A stretch of DNA of 64,000 nt from Oxyruncus cristatus (taxonomy: Eukaryota; Chordata; Aves; Passeriformes; Cotingidae), in NCBI GenBank assembly GCA_013399855.1, contig VXAY01002202.1, positions 219,961-283,960 on the forward strand, given 5' to 3'. The notes under the pieces were generated by a model, which worked only from the letters and a program-made list of their open reading frames with translations, searched no databases and was not told the DNA's origin. Positions 38,276 through 49,730 of the stretch are shown here, in pieces. The position numbers and the translations under genes are program-made. The stretch's first letter is position 1, and every line of letters starts with the position of its first letter.

Positions 38276-38348
38276 CGCGAACGAAGATTTGGGAAGAGCT
38301 CTACCCACGTTTGTTGCAAGCGCGTTCGTGGCTAAAGAGGCCAATACG
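38276..38348. promoter_or_regulatory. CpG-dense patch in CpG-poor DNA
   Basis: Eight CpG dinucleotides fall within 73 bp (at 38276, 38278, 38282, 38308, 38321, 38323, 38327 and 38347), including TTCGCGAA and GCGCGTTCG. In methylated vertebrate non-coding DNA CpG decays quickly, so retention suggests constraint, lack of germline methylation, or recent origin. It is too short for a CpG island. A TGGCTAAG word occurs at both ends of the patch in direct orientation, once as TGGCTAAAG. No repeat family is recognised. Confidence 0.4.
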
Positions 38349-41300
38349 AGATAGGCAAGTCCAGTTGCAAATCTGTTTAGCAGCTCAGTAATAATGGTAT
38401 TCATGCAAGTTGTTAGTAAGTGAATAAAAATGTCTGCTCTGAATCAGCTGCAAGAGAATTTGAGTTAAATGTGCTTGAGTTAAAGAACAACGTGTTCAAC
38501 TTTTCTCACCCCAGCTTCTTCAATCTGTCTCTGCTAAGTACATTGCTAATACTAGTGATACACAGCAATATTAATTTCCTTTTTCTGGCTGAATGACCTT
38601 GCCAGTGACCACAGAAGTTTTTATGAGGCAGATTTAGGCCTATAGCAACTTCTTCATCTTTAGTCCTGACATGCCCCAAGGTTTACATAAACAACCGAGC
38701 TAAGGAAAATTATTAAAATGCTTAGAAGAAGAATATGATCCTAGATCTTTTCCCAGTGACAGACATAAGAAGCACTGATAGGATTTCAGCTATCAATGCT
38801 GGCTAAGAAAAGGAGTGAGTGAACTACCCTTCACCATAGTTTAAGGGAGTGCAATTCATGCTGGGAAACTGTGTAGGGGCATTACTTCTGCTTTGGCCTT
38901 GGTCTGATCAAGGGCTGGGAATTTTTGCTGCAACTTTTTTTCCCTTGAAAGAGAAATGTCAAGGAATTTTTGATTCTTTTTTTTTTTTGTCAAAACCAAA
39001 AGAAGCCATTGAAAATTTTAAAAAGTCTTTGAATTGCAGAAGAAAATGTTCAGCAAAATTTGCATACATCTGCAAGCATTTTTAGCTGCTATAGAACAGT
39101 GTCTTTAGTAGCCTAACACAACCACAGTAAAATCCTGTTTATCAAGGTTTTGAACTACATACATGGCAAAGTTTGACAGAATGTAAATGTTTAGTACTAA
39201 CTAAAGCTATATAGAACAGAAATGAGTGAAATCATAAGTGAAGTATAACAAAAATAGTATTTGATTGATAAAGGATAAGTTTGCTGCTTTCACACGAGTT
39301 CAATTGTGTGTTCACTTCATACTGTCTTTGAAAGGGGTCTTTCCTTATATAGGTCCTATTGGAAAGCCAAGCTTATTGACTTTACAACAAGAAGTAAGAA
39401 TCTAGAGGGAATTATTCAGTAATAATTAGAAAAAAGTTACAAAGATTTCTCTTCTTCGGATACTAAGAATTTCTGTGTATTTCGGTTCTAAACACCATGT
39501 AAAAAGTATGAATTTCAAAGTCCATCATATGTTGGCTGGGTTGGGGAATTAAGCTGGGTGGGGGAAATAAATTGAAGAGATTGTTCTGAAATAAGCCTTT
39601 GTTTAAAAGTATCAGTTTATTAAAAGGAGGCTCTTTAAAAGAAACAAAAAAGATGAATTTACAGGATCTCAGATTTATGAAGAACAGTCTATTTGGTCAA
39701 AAGACATAGGGAACATATTTCTGCACAAGGCAACATCAAGTTTATCCTCTCCCCTCAGTGATCATTGTGTCCACATGCATAAATCATTTTCAGGGCAAAG
39801 TTTACTAGTGTGTGTATGAACTTGTCATTGTTCTAACATCCGCTAGTGACGCAACAGAATTTGTCACTAAAATCTAGTACAGTTTTGGTCTTTTGAGGTT
39901 TAATACAAAGCACCATATTGCTACTGCATAGGGTCCCAGTTCTGAAAGCTAAGTATATATTGCCACTATCTTTTATTTGTCAAAATCCGGTGAAAAATGT
40001 CAAGGCTCAGTTGATTCCTCTGCTGACATTAACCAATGGAAATGAGATGTCTCACAGAGCAGAAAGATAACTATTGCCTGCATATTTAGGATGGAAAAAT
40101 ACATATTTTTAATTTTTTTTTACCAGTCCTTTAAAAATAGAAAATTTTTTTGGAAAAAGAAAAAACCTTGCAGTACTCTATGAATATGATATCTATCCAT
40201 TGAACTGTATATATCGATAATATGGAATAAGAATGAAAAATTTGAACCCATTAAGTGCAAGTATGCTGGACTTCTGCATTGTCCAAATAGTATCAGTTTT
40301 CCTCTGACTGTGAAGCTGTCTTTTTAGGGATAGATAACTCATTCCACTGCATTATAGTTTAGTGTCTAGTCATAATATTTCAGTATCAAAATCTGAAAAG
40401 TGACACTGAAAGTGGATAATTTATATTAAGTCTTCAGATGCTGAACTTTTGAATTACAAGTCACTCAAAACCCCTCTAATTCATTTGTAGGCAAATACTG
40501 AAAGATCCTGTAATAGGAGACCTTTTCCAGAATTTTTTGGTATTATTTTTCTATAGTATTACTGCTACTTCTTGCTCTGTTCTGCTCCACAGCCATAATT
40601 AAACCATTTAAAAATGAATGGCAACGGTAGAAAAGTTGCTGTATCTTACAAAAAACCCCCAAATAAACAAACAAAAAACCAACAAAAAAACCCCCAGAAA
40701 GCTAAAGCTGTAAAAATTTGTAAAAAATTTTGTAAAAAAAAATCTGATGAGTAGATTTCAGTAGGATTTTTAAACATACAGTCATGAATGACTGCTTCCA
40801 GAACAGTAATTTTCCTTATTTGGAGGTAGTCACCTAACAGCAGTTAAAACAATTTAACAGAAAAATGACTAACTGCTTCAGAAATATAATGGTAGTGTAA
40901 ATCATGAAACTTATTATATAGTGATTTTAGTAACCGCCCAATGCACGAACATAATAAGTGATTAGAAGGAAAGATAACAATGTTTTATTCTTTCCTGTTC
41001 CTTAGATAGTCAGGTATTAATCTACAACAAAGGACAGTCTCATCTACAAAATTGGAATGTGAATCTGGGCTCCAGCATACGAACAAAAGGCAGAAGTATT
41101 TATGATGGAACAGAACTTCAGGCAGAGTCTTTAGATTACATTAGATTTCATCAGAACATAAGCTAACATGTTTAACTTTGTAAAAGAACAGGAAATCCAT
41201 GGAGATAAAATAGAAATAAAACAGATTTATAAATTAGCACACCTTGCAGAACAACCTTCTCCAAGGTCGCACTCAGGTGATGAATAGCTCCAGAGTTACC

Positions 41301-41470
41301 TCTAGGAATTCCAGAAGTGTGTTTCTTTGGAAGTCTGAATCCTTATTACTTTCAGAACTCTACTCCATCCCAGAAGCTCGCTCTACTACTTTGCCAGATG
41401 GTGCACCCTCTGTACAGAGGTCTGGTTACCAAAAAAATGTTTAGGATGCATTTACCCTGAGCATGAATAC

Positions 41471-41498
41471 TATTTATTTATTTATTTATTTATTTATT
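41471..41498. repeat. (TATT)7 microsatellite
   Basis: Seven perfect TATT units, flanked by unique AT-rich sequence. Confidence 0.95.
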
Positions 41499-42404
41499 AT
41501 CCCATTTATATACATGTTTATCTTGTTTCTATATTATATCCTATTAACCTTATTTATAAGATTCAACTAAGACATTAAACCCAACAAATTAAATACTATA
41601 GTTGAATGGATTATAATACTTTTTCAACTTGTAAAGCCTTCTCACATCCGACTGAATGCAGCTAGAAGCTGTAAGATGTCCCAACATGTCACTGAATCTA
41701 TCAGTCAACAGAGTAATAACGGATATTCTCAAATACAAAGCTAAACTGTGTTTATACTTTTATCACTATGCGTAGTTGGAAATAATATTATTTTTTTAGT
41801 TCAGTTGCATTCTCTATAATAGCTGTATGCATAATTTTATATTATGAATATGATCTGGTTTATAAATTCTGGACTGCCACTTCTCAGATGGCCGATATAC
41901 AGGTATGGCTTTAAACTTAAGGTGGCTTATTATTGAGAGAACCAGCTTGTAAATATCTGCAGACAAAGATGTTTGTTCTATAGCAATTCTGTGATTATTA
42001 TCTGACAAACCTATCCATCCTCTGCAAACAATTGTAACAGAACATGCCAGATCAGAGCTTTGCAGAAGCTGCCAGTTCTTTCTTGTAGTAACATTAAAGA
42101 CTTTGGCATTTGTTCAATTACAGATTGAACTAAAAGCAAGTTTAAAAAGTGTTTAAGTAGAAACTAAATCTCAATGTATAGATTTCCTCTTGAGATTTTC
42201 CACTCAGTAAAACATATGTATACCATTATACCCTTATGCTTAGAGCACAGGCTTCAGACAGACTCATGACATTTGGGTGCTGATTCAGATGCAATTTTTC
42301 ACATTTAAATTTGTGCTGACAAGAGCGGTAATGCGAGTCGAGATCTCCCACACTGCACAACACAACCCTTCCCATGTGTTTATTCATCTGTGTGCTGGAC
42401 ATTT

Positions 42405-42740
42405 TGTCCAGAAGGATACTGTGAGACAGTATTGGAAGCTTTACTGAAATCTGAAAAGATTACATCAAATGGCTTCCCTTGATCAAGTAGGTGAATTTCC
42501 TTGTCATTAACGGTGACATCTTAACCAGAAGTGCCTAACAGTTCTCTCATACTATTTCAGCTGGAAGGAGATACACTTATGATTTACTTCAAAATTATCC
42601 CAAACCATTGTAATTTCAGTAAAACTTTACAAATAATGTTAAATTTTTCTGTTCTTCCAACTATCTTAGGAAGAATAACAGCATGGCCCTTCAGTTGATG
42701 ACTCCTGATATGTAGGCCATGTCTTCAGAGAAACAGAAAT
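42405..42740 (-). mobile_element. CR1 LINE fragment, reverse transcriptase region, antisense
   Basis: On the plus strand the words ACTGTGAGACAGTATTGGAAG, GCTTTACTGAAATC, AAATGGCTTCCCTTGATCAA and CCTTGTCATTAACG follow the reverse complement of CR1 ORF2 around the first reverse transcriptase motifs. There the element usually reads as a palm-domain sequence with DFxKAFDxV. Similarity continues more weakly through CTGGAAGGAGATACACTTATG and CAGTTGATGACTCC. The copy is old and broken in all frames. The left edge is clear to about 20 bp; the right edge is less certain. Confidence 0.6.
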
Positions 42741-45700
42741 CAATTAGAGCACCATTCCTGTTCATCCAACCTGTAGTGGAAATTTGAGATGACACACATC
42801 AATGCCACAATTCTTCAAGTAACATTACTTCTAATTTCTTGCAAAGTTGGAGTAGGTAAGTCAAAGGCATTGTAAGCGCAGGTGACTGCATACTGAGCTG
42901 AAAACATAGTTCAAATTTGCCTTCATCAGTCATTTTCCCCCATTTTCTTTTATTAAACTTTTGGTAGTCAAAACTTAGGGTTATGGAACAGCAATGCACA
43001 CTTTCATAAAACCTTTCCTTAAGAGACAGCTTCTTTTATATTAGAGTAGTCAAATGCTTAAGATAAGAAAACAGAGAGATGGGGCAGAAGGAATTGGTAA
43101 GTTTACATGAGTTTGGGTTGTGCAGAAGTCTGCCATCAGTGGGGAAACAGGCAAGTGAATTACTTTTTAGTAATCTATAAAGAAACAATAGAAAAAGCCT
43201 TCGTTAACAATTAAAGAAAGATTAAAAAAGTTTCAGCTGAGCATTCAATCACAGGGTAGAGAGAACATCTTTGATTATGATATTAGTAGAAACAAATTCA
43301 CGAGCAAGACCTATCAATGTAGCTGTTAAAAGCTACTGTATGCTTCACCACATAAAAAGAAAGTACAAGGTTTTTTGGTGAATATCCTATTGCCATTAAT
43401 TCTTTTGAAATTCCTGAATAATTTATCTTTCCTTTTCCAAGCCATAAATGAAACACAGATTTATGAAGTTCCCAGGAAAGATTTCTTTTTATTAGGTTAT
43501 TTCAGAACTGAATATTATGAAGTTTCTTGTAATTTCTCCTACTATAAAACAGCCACTGACAGAAACAATTGAGCATATATCAAATAGCAGTTACAATATT
43601 ACTAAATAGTAATAGGTTTTTCTTGGAAGTGGAAGAATGTGAAAGAAAGGTAGGATTTGCTGTCTCTTATAGATAGCAGAGCTCTCGAAGTAGTTATTTT
43701 GCTTTTCAAGTCACATGATTTAATAAACATTACAGGAAAAGCCCCTTTAATATGCACAGAGTTATGTGCTAGTATTTATGTTGGTAGGTGGAGGAATTCT
43801 GACCCATGCAATAATCAGATGGGAATTTAGAGCAGAGATAATTCTGCCACTGGAAAGTCTTCCTATTGATTAAAAGATGATCTATTCTAAAAAGTACAAG
43901 AAAGAGATAAAACCATTTTAAATATACATTGGTGTGAATCATGTTTTCAGAATAGTTGTTTCTTTACATGTCCTAAGTCATTTATTAGTTTTCTAAGCAT
44001 TTTTCATTCATCATTCTCAGCATGCTATTAGACAACATCTAGTTTACAAACTTAAACTATCTTCAAATGTAAGAAAGTAATGTTTCTGAGACTGTTTGAG
44101 CTTAAAGGTTTTGCCAGGCTGAGCCAGAACTAAAATCTGCTGTGCCAATGTTTCTAACTACCACACTACTATCAGTTAAGTAGAATATAGGCTGACTGCT
44201 GTCCTGGATCATTAGATGAACTCAGGATGTGATGATTTTACAGTATGAAATATAAGGAAAAATACACAAAAGGACACAAAACATTTACTTTGAATAAGAG
44301 GGTTTTTTCAGTCTTGGGATCCTTCTGCTATTGTGGTGACAGTCTGAAACAAGTTGGACAAATTCTGATTTCCAGAAACTTTATATATATATATATATAT
44401 ATAAACATTTAACCAGATAGGACCTTCAGAGACCCCTTTTGTATTGAGTTCTCATCTCAGTAGTACTTGGGTTGATGAGGATTCCCTTACCCACTACATT
44501 TCCTATGAACCAATTTACAACTAAATTAATTAAATAAATTAATATTACAATTAAAGTAATGTTATGGTTGCTGCCAAAAACCTGCTTTACAATTGTGCAC
44601 AGGCTACTACATGCAAATAAGAGTCAGGGAAAAGGGAGTGTGACTGGAATATAGACAGGGCAGGATTAATAAAAATGCAGGCTTGCACCCTGCGTACTGT
44701 AACCAAATGTTTTAAAGTAACTGTGCTGTACTTTTTCAACATGTACAGTTTTCATAAGTGTAGAAGAGACTAATTTTACATCCCAGTGACCTAGTTTTCC
44801 AGGAGGAAGGATCTCACATCATTATGCCTAACCCAGCAGTTTTGAAACCAACTGTAGAAGAGAAACATAGAGTAATGAGAGGAGGAAGGACCACAGGGAT
44901 TCAAGAGTTAGTACACTGGTGAAAATGAAGCTAAACATGCCTGCAGGCAGCAGTAGGTCTAATTCTTTTGCAAGAGTGAATTAAAACTCAGAGGCAAAGG
45001 ATATAAAGTTCTAGTGGGGGCTAAGACCATTATTCCCAAGTAAAATCTACCCTTGAGTGCCATGCATGAGCAGACAAAAACAAGTGGCCAAACCCTTGTG
45101 AAAAGTATGTTTTCATCTCTTAGCTAATTTTTCATAGCAGAAGGAAGAGAGCAAGCTAACTAAAAAGCAATATCAAAAGGCAAAAAGATAAAAGCCAGGT
45201 CTCAGATTCATGAATGTGATTTCCCAAATGCCTTTTGACTTCTGAATGCTCCAGCTCCCCTTAAAATGTGTTCAGTTTTCTCCCTTTGAAAAAGAAAACT
45301 GTAACAGTGGTCTGGCTGTTTCTATTTACTATCTCCTTGTAGTTAGAAGATGCAAGTCTTTTCCCTGACGTGCTTGCTTTCTGCTGTCTCACTTTGAGCC
45401 TCACCTACTGCTCCTAAATGAGGATTATGCATGTGACTGGGTCATATAAAGCAGCTTTTCTTGGTAAGAATTTATGTTTCCAAAAAGAGCTGAGTCACCA
45501 AAGCAAAGACAAACATCAAACCAAGAATGTTTTTAAACTCGAGTCAAGTTGATAACTGCTGGAAAAAGCCTTAGGCAAAGCCAAGTTTTCTGTAATGTAG
45601 TAATTAATTAATGTTTTGAATCTAAACCCTTGTTATGAAACAATCAGTTTTGTATATTAAGAAAAAGGATGGAGTGAAATTGTAGATCCAGGATGAATCC

Positions 45701-47010
45701 AATGAGTGTTCTTAATACAGTCAAGAACTCTTTAGAAGAAATTTGGTTAAGATTCTATTCCATATTTCTGCTCCAGAAAAAAAAAATAAAATCACAGGCA
45801 GTCTTGCTGTAGCTCCTGTTTCCAACCTGGCAGCTCACAGCAGAAAAGCAGCTGATGCATTCTGCCCGATGGCTGAGTCCAAATGAACTCCACGCTGATA
45901 TCATGTCAGAGAGAGAAAGGCTAAATGCAGTAGTTTCAGCTCATGCCTTCTGGATTGCTTAAAGGCCTCTATACTTAACCGGGAGAAACTGTAAAGTATT
46001 TTTGCATTAGGTGAACTTTGGAGAATTACAGTGTCAAAATTATTTAATGACTTTGGGTTAACAACATCCTATTCTATGTAAGCCTTACTGTTTATTTCTA
46101 ATGTTAATGGCTGGGTGTGGGAACAGTACTTCTATGAGAGGCCCCATAGTAAACCTCTTTTAAATCTCTGCATATAACAAATATCATTTTTGCAGCCTTT
46201 TTATATGTTAGCAGTAATTTGAATGGGAATGCTAATGCTAGGACAAGAACCAGTCCTTAAATATTTATTAAACCTCATTCAGATGCCTTAAACACATACC
46301 GTATGTTTTATTTAAATATCTTATAGCATTGTAAGCTCTCTCTGCAGCCTGAACATTTCAATTTTTCACCCATTTTCTTTCTGATTTTGATTCAATATCC
46401 ACTGGAGGCTCACCTTCTTAGCAGATTGCCACAGGCTGCCAGGTTTGTAGGTAACATCTCAGACTATTCCAGAGGAATAAATGCAGGTAGGGTAAGAAAT
46501 GTCTTTTTCTTCCTTTTCCCAAAATAAAAGGGTGTTCTGATGTAAGTAGGCACCTCAGAACCAAGCAATGGGTTCAGCAGAAAAGCAGATAGACAAAAAA
46601 CAAAAGATTAAGAGAAACTCAATTAAAAATGAATAATACCTGTTCTTCTGTTAAGATCACTGTCACTGATATGACAATCAAAAAACACCAACACATTGTC
46701 AGCAGTAGATAAGAGCTGGAAAAAAATCATGCAATCTGTTATTCATGGCACAATGTCGGCTTTTTCTCCCACTTCATCTTTTAAACAAGTATAGCCAGAC
46801 CCAAACTCTAGATACAATGAAGGACGTTTTTTTAGGCCATGAAAGTAAGGGATTTCCAGAAAACTGCAAGTTTAGGGAGGTGTTTGGGGTTTTTTTCCTA
46901 AACAATTTCATTATCTATCAGGAAAGTCATAGTTTCTATTTTTAATTTATTTATTTTAATTTTTTTGGGTGTTTCTTAGAAAGACCCCTTAACGGTCCTG
47001 ATGTGTTAAG
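42741..47010. other. Unique AT-rich non-coding interval, no gene seen
   Basis: No gene, RNA or interspersed repeat recognised in about 4.3 kb. A (TA)n microsatellite lies at 44382. The 45790-46080 stretch is unique and somewhat richer in GC, with no identifiable function. Confidence 0.55.
44382..44402. repeat. (TA)n microsatellite
   Basis: Ten and a half perfect TA units. Confidence 0.95.
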
Positions 47011-47058
47011 TAACCTCGAAAGTCCATTCCAGAAGCATCTATGATTATGATTCTTTGA
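47011..47058 (+). mobile_element. CR1 LINE, possible 3' tail remnant
   Basis: The string CGAAAGTCCATTCCAGAAGC followed by ATCTATGATTATGATTCTTTG resembles the sense-strand CR1 terminus, in which a TCCTTTCCAACC block precedes octamers of ATTCTATG type. Only about 48 bp can be matched and the block is diverged. Confidence 0.5.
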
Positions 47059-49171
47059 TGATCAGATGCATGCATCATGCAGCCCGGCATCATTTCATTT
47101 TCTGTGACATGAATAAGTTGCCTCAGTGAAAGATGTTAGAGGAGAATTGGCAAATGAACTTTCTATAATAGGGATAGGAGGGGGCCAGGGACAGATTGCC
47201 AAATATCTAGATTGTGGCAACATTTAGTCTATAAGTATGGAAGTTTTGCCTGTAATTCTTTCTTATTCTTTTTCTTTTCTCTGTAATTATGGATATTCTG
47301 GCCATCTGTAGAAACATTCAGTTTTGGCTTTGTCATTCTTGTGAACTTTGTTTTTCTGCCTAATTCTGAACTTTATGAAGACAGATATGCTATTGTAAGT
47401 TCCTGTAAAGATCACTTTTTTCAGCCACTCCTGTTTGTCATGCCATGCACACGGCTCAGAGGAAGTGCTCAAGGCCAGGCTAGACAAATTTGCATTTCAC
47501 TTATCCATGGGTGTATCTTCATGGCTACTTTTGGCTGCTAACAGCTCCTGTTTGCATGAAGTCTTTAATGAACCTTTGTCATCAGTCTGCTTTGGAAAGC
47601 AATAAACAACCTCTAATTCCCTCTTGGGAATGCCTTGATGACTTTCCTGCAGTGGCTTGGAAGTGGGCTGCTGCAAGGTCAGACAGGAGGTATAGGCAGA
47701 CTCAGATGAAGGCTATATTTATTCTGGAAAGTCTGAATGTGGGTATAAAATACTGTGTGTGTGTTGGCAGCTTGGGCTCTAAAAGAGGCCCAAAACTAAA
47801 CTACCTGCTTTCCCTGTCTAGATTCTTCAATAGATCAATGGAAGGTATATTTTTGCCATTTTTCATCTATTTCAGATTACTCATTGCCAGTCTAAGAAAA
47901 CCAATGGAAATTGTAATCTCTTTCATTTTTGTATGTGTATGCTCAAAGAGAAAAAATGAAAAGTTTGTAATTTTCTCTATAGATAATATTAGTGTTTTTC
48001 ATAAAATCTTTATCTCATTGCTCCACTAATCTACATCAAAAGTTGCTGAGATTTATGGAAAGGAAGAATATTAAAGAATAGGTTTTGACACAATCACTTA
48101 CTTATGTAAGTTGAAGCTTTGAAAAATGAGGTTTAGTAAATCATAAAGCTTTTTTCTCAACTTTGTGTTAAACCAATAGATATCTCCTTTTTAATAATAA
48201 ATCATATAAAATAATTTTCACTAGCTATTTATTACAAAAAGAGCCATGCATGAAAAATGTAGTTACTCATGTTAAAAAAAAATATTTTAAAAAACTCATT
48301 CAATAAAAATATTATTTTTTACTTTCCAAACTACTTATTTACTATCAGTTTTACTGAGCCAGTAATAATAAGAACAAAATATTATGACTCCGTTTGGACA
48401 GAAAATCTCATTATGCTGCTTGCTGGAATGTTGGACTTGGATTCTACATCCAGTTTGCTACATATGCTAAGAAATTAAATGAAATGGTAAAGGGTAATTT
48501 TTTTTTTTTCCTTTTCCATCTCCCTTCAACTTCAAAGTATTTTAAATTAAAGCTGACTCAAAACTTATTCACATTATAGCAATAACAATACAAAATAAAG
48601 ATTTTATAGCTATGGAAAAAAAGTCAAATGCTAAATGTTTTCTATATCTCTGTAAAAAAACGCCAAAAAATAAAAAAAAAAAATTCAGTTATCTTTGAAA
48701 CTGGAAAGAGAAAAAATTTTGTAAAACTGAAATATACCAGCACCATGTAAGGAGGAGATATGACATAACATAACCTGTGATTAACACCTTGAAAAGTAAG
48801 TAGATTAGTCTGTATATTTACAAATATTTCCATATGAAAAACTGACTTCTGTCAATTAATATTAATGCGTTGCAAATTACAGAAGGTAATTGGCCTACCA
48901 ATCGCTCATATTGCTCTTAAAGGATGGTCATTGAAAGACCAAACCCACCAAGCCCCAAATCAAAACCTCCAAACCCCAGAATTCCTTTTCTTACCATAAG
49001 CAAAGCTACACAGGTATGCATGGTCTTAGTAGATGTGTCTGGTCTGCGTGGCTAACAAAGATATTCTCACAGCTGTCTGCCACTTATGAGGGGTCAGAAG
49101 GGCTACACTTTTCAGGTAATTGTTAACACTGGCAAAGAATTTATTTGCATGGGGAGAACTCTGGATGCCAA
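47059..49171. other. Unique interval with the longest open frame, no gene supported
   Basis: The plus-strand frame at 47490-48029 (179 codons) is the longest in the window. Its translation has no recognisable domain, no repeated motif and no signal of purifying selection that I can read. Its second half is hydrophobic and lysine-rich, as expected from AT-rich DNA. A short run GCTCAAGGCCAGGCTAGAC near 47469 is similar to the CR1 3' region but too short to call. A perfect 12-bp palindrome, GATGCATGCATC, is at 47065-47076. Confidence 0.45.
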
Positions 49172-49730
49172 CCAATGCAGGAGGTGATTATGCCCCTCTA
49201 CTCATCCCTAGTGAGGCCACGTCTGGAGTACTGTGTTGGTTCTGGGCTCCTTAATACAAGAGAGACACGGAGCTTCTAGAGTGGGTGCACCTGAGGGCAG
49301 CAAAGATGATTAAGGGACTGGGACATCTTTCTTTAGAGGAAATAAAGTGAGTTTTGCCTGTTCAGTCTCGAAAAATGAAAACCAAGAGGGGACCTCATCA
49401 ATGTCTATGTTTGAAGGGTGGGTATCAAGAGGATGGAGCCAGGCCCTGCTTGATGGTGTCAAAAAATAAGACAACAAACAATGGGCAGAAACTGATACAC
49501 AGGAAGTTCCACCTGAATATGAGGAAGAGCTCCTTTAGTGTTAGGATAACTGTACGCTTAACAGGTTGCCCAGAGAGGTTTGGAATCTCCCTCACTGATG
49601 ATTTTCAAGAACTGCCTGCTTGCCACTCTGTGCCATGTGCTCTGGAATGACCCTGCTTGAGCAGGGAGTTTGGACTAGATGATTCCACCAATGATACCTT
49701 CCAACCTTAACCAATTTTGTGATTCTGTGG
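49172..49730 (+). mobile_element. CR1 LINE, 3' end of ORF2 and 3' untranslated region
   Basis: About 560 bp follow the sense CR1 3' end in order. The landmarks are CTAGTGAGGCCACGTCTGG, GAGTACTGTGTTGGTTCTGG, a CAGCAAAGATGATTAAGGG block, GGTTGCCCAGAGAGGTTTGG, AGTTTGGACTAGATGATTCC, CCTTCCAACCTTAACC, and a terminal ATTTTGTGATTCTGTGG. In the intact element this encodes the C-terminus of the endonuclease/reverse transcriptase polyprotein followed by the 3' tail recognised during target-primed reverse transcription. Frame breaks are numerous; the 98-codon frame at 49354-49650 is a remnant. Confidence 0.92.

Larger units (their letters stand above)
35185..42404. other. Unique non-coding interval with candidate regulatory patches
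   Basis: About 7 kb with no supported gene. A 7-bp inverted repeat (CTAGCCA, A, TGGCTAG) lies at 35762-35776. The part from about 37740 to 38350 is compositionally distinct: GC and CpG rise locally and no repeat is recognised. The AT microsatellite at 41471 and the two regulatory candidates are listed separately. Confidence 0.55.

Noticed and set aside
47065..47076. 12-bp palindrome GATGCATGCATC as a special site
   Set aside because: Palindromes of this length are expected a few times by chance in 64 kb; no supporting context.
47455..47490. GCTCAAGGCCAGGCTAGAC resembling the CR1 3' region
   Set aside because: Only about 20-30 bp can be matched and flanking sequence is unrelated; too weak to call.
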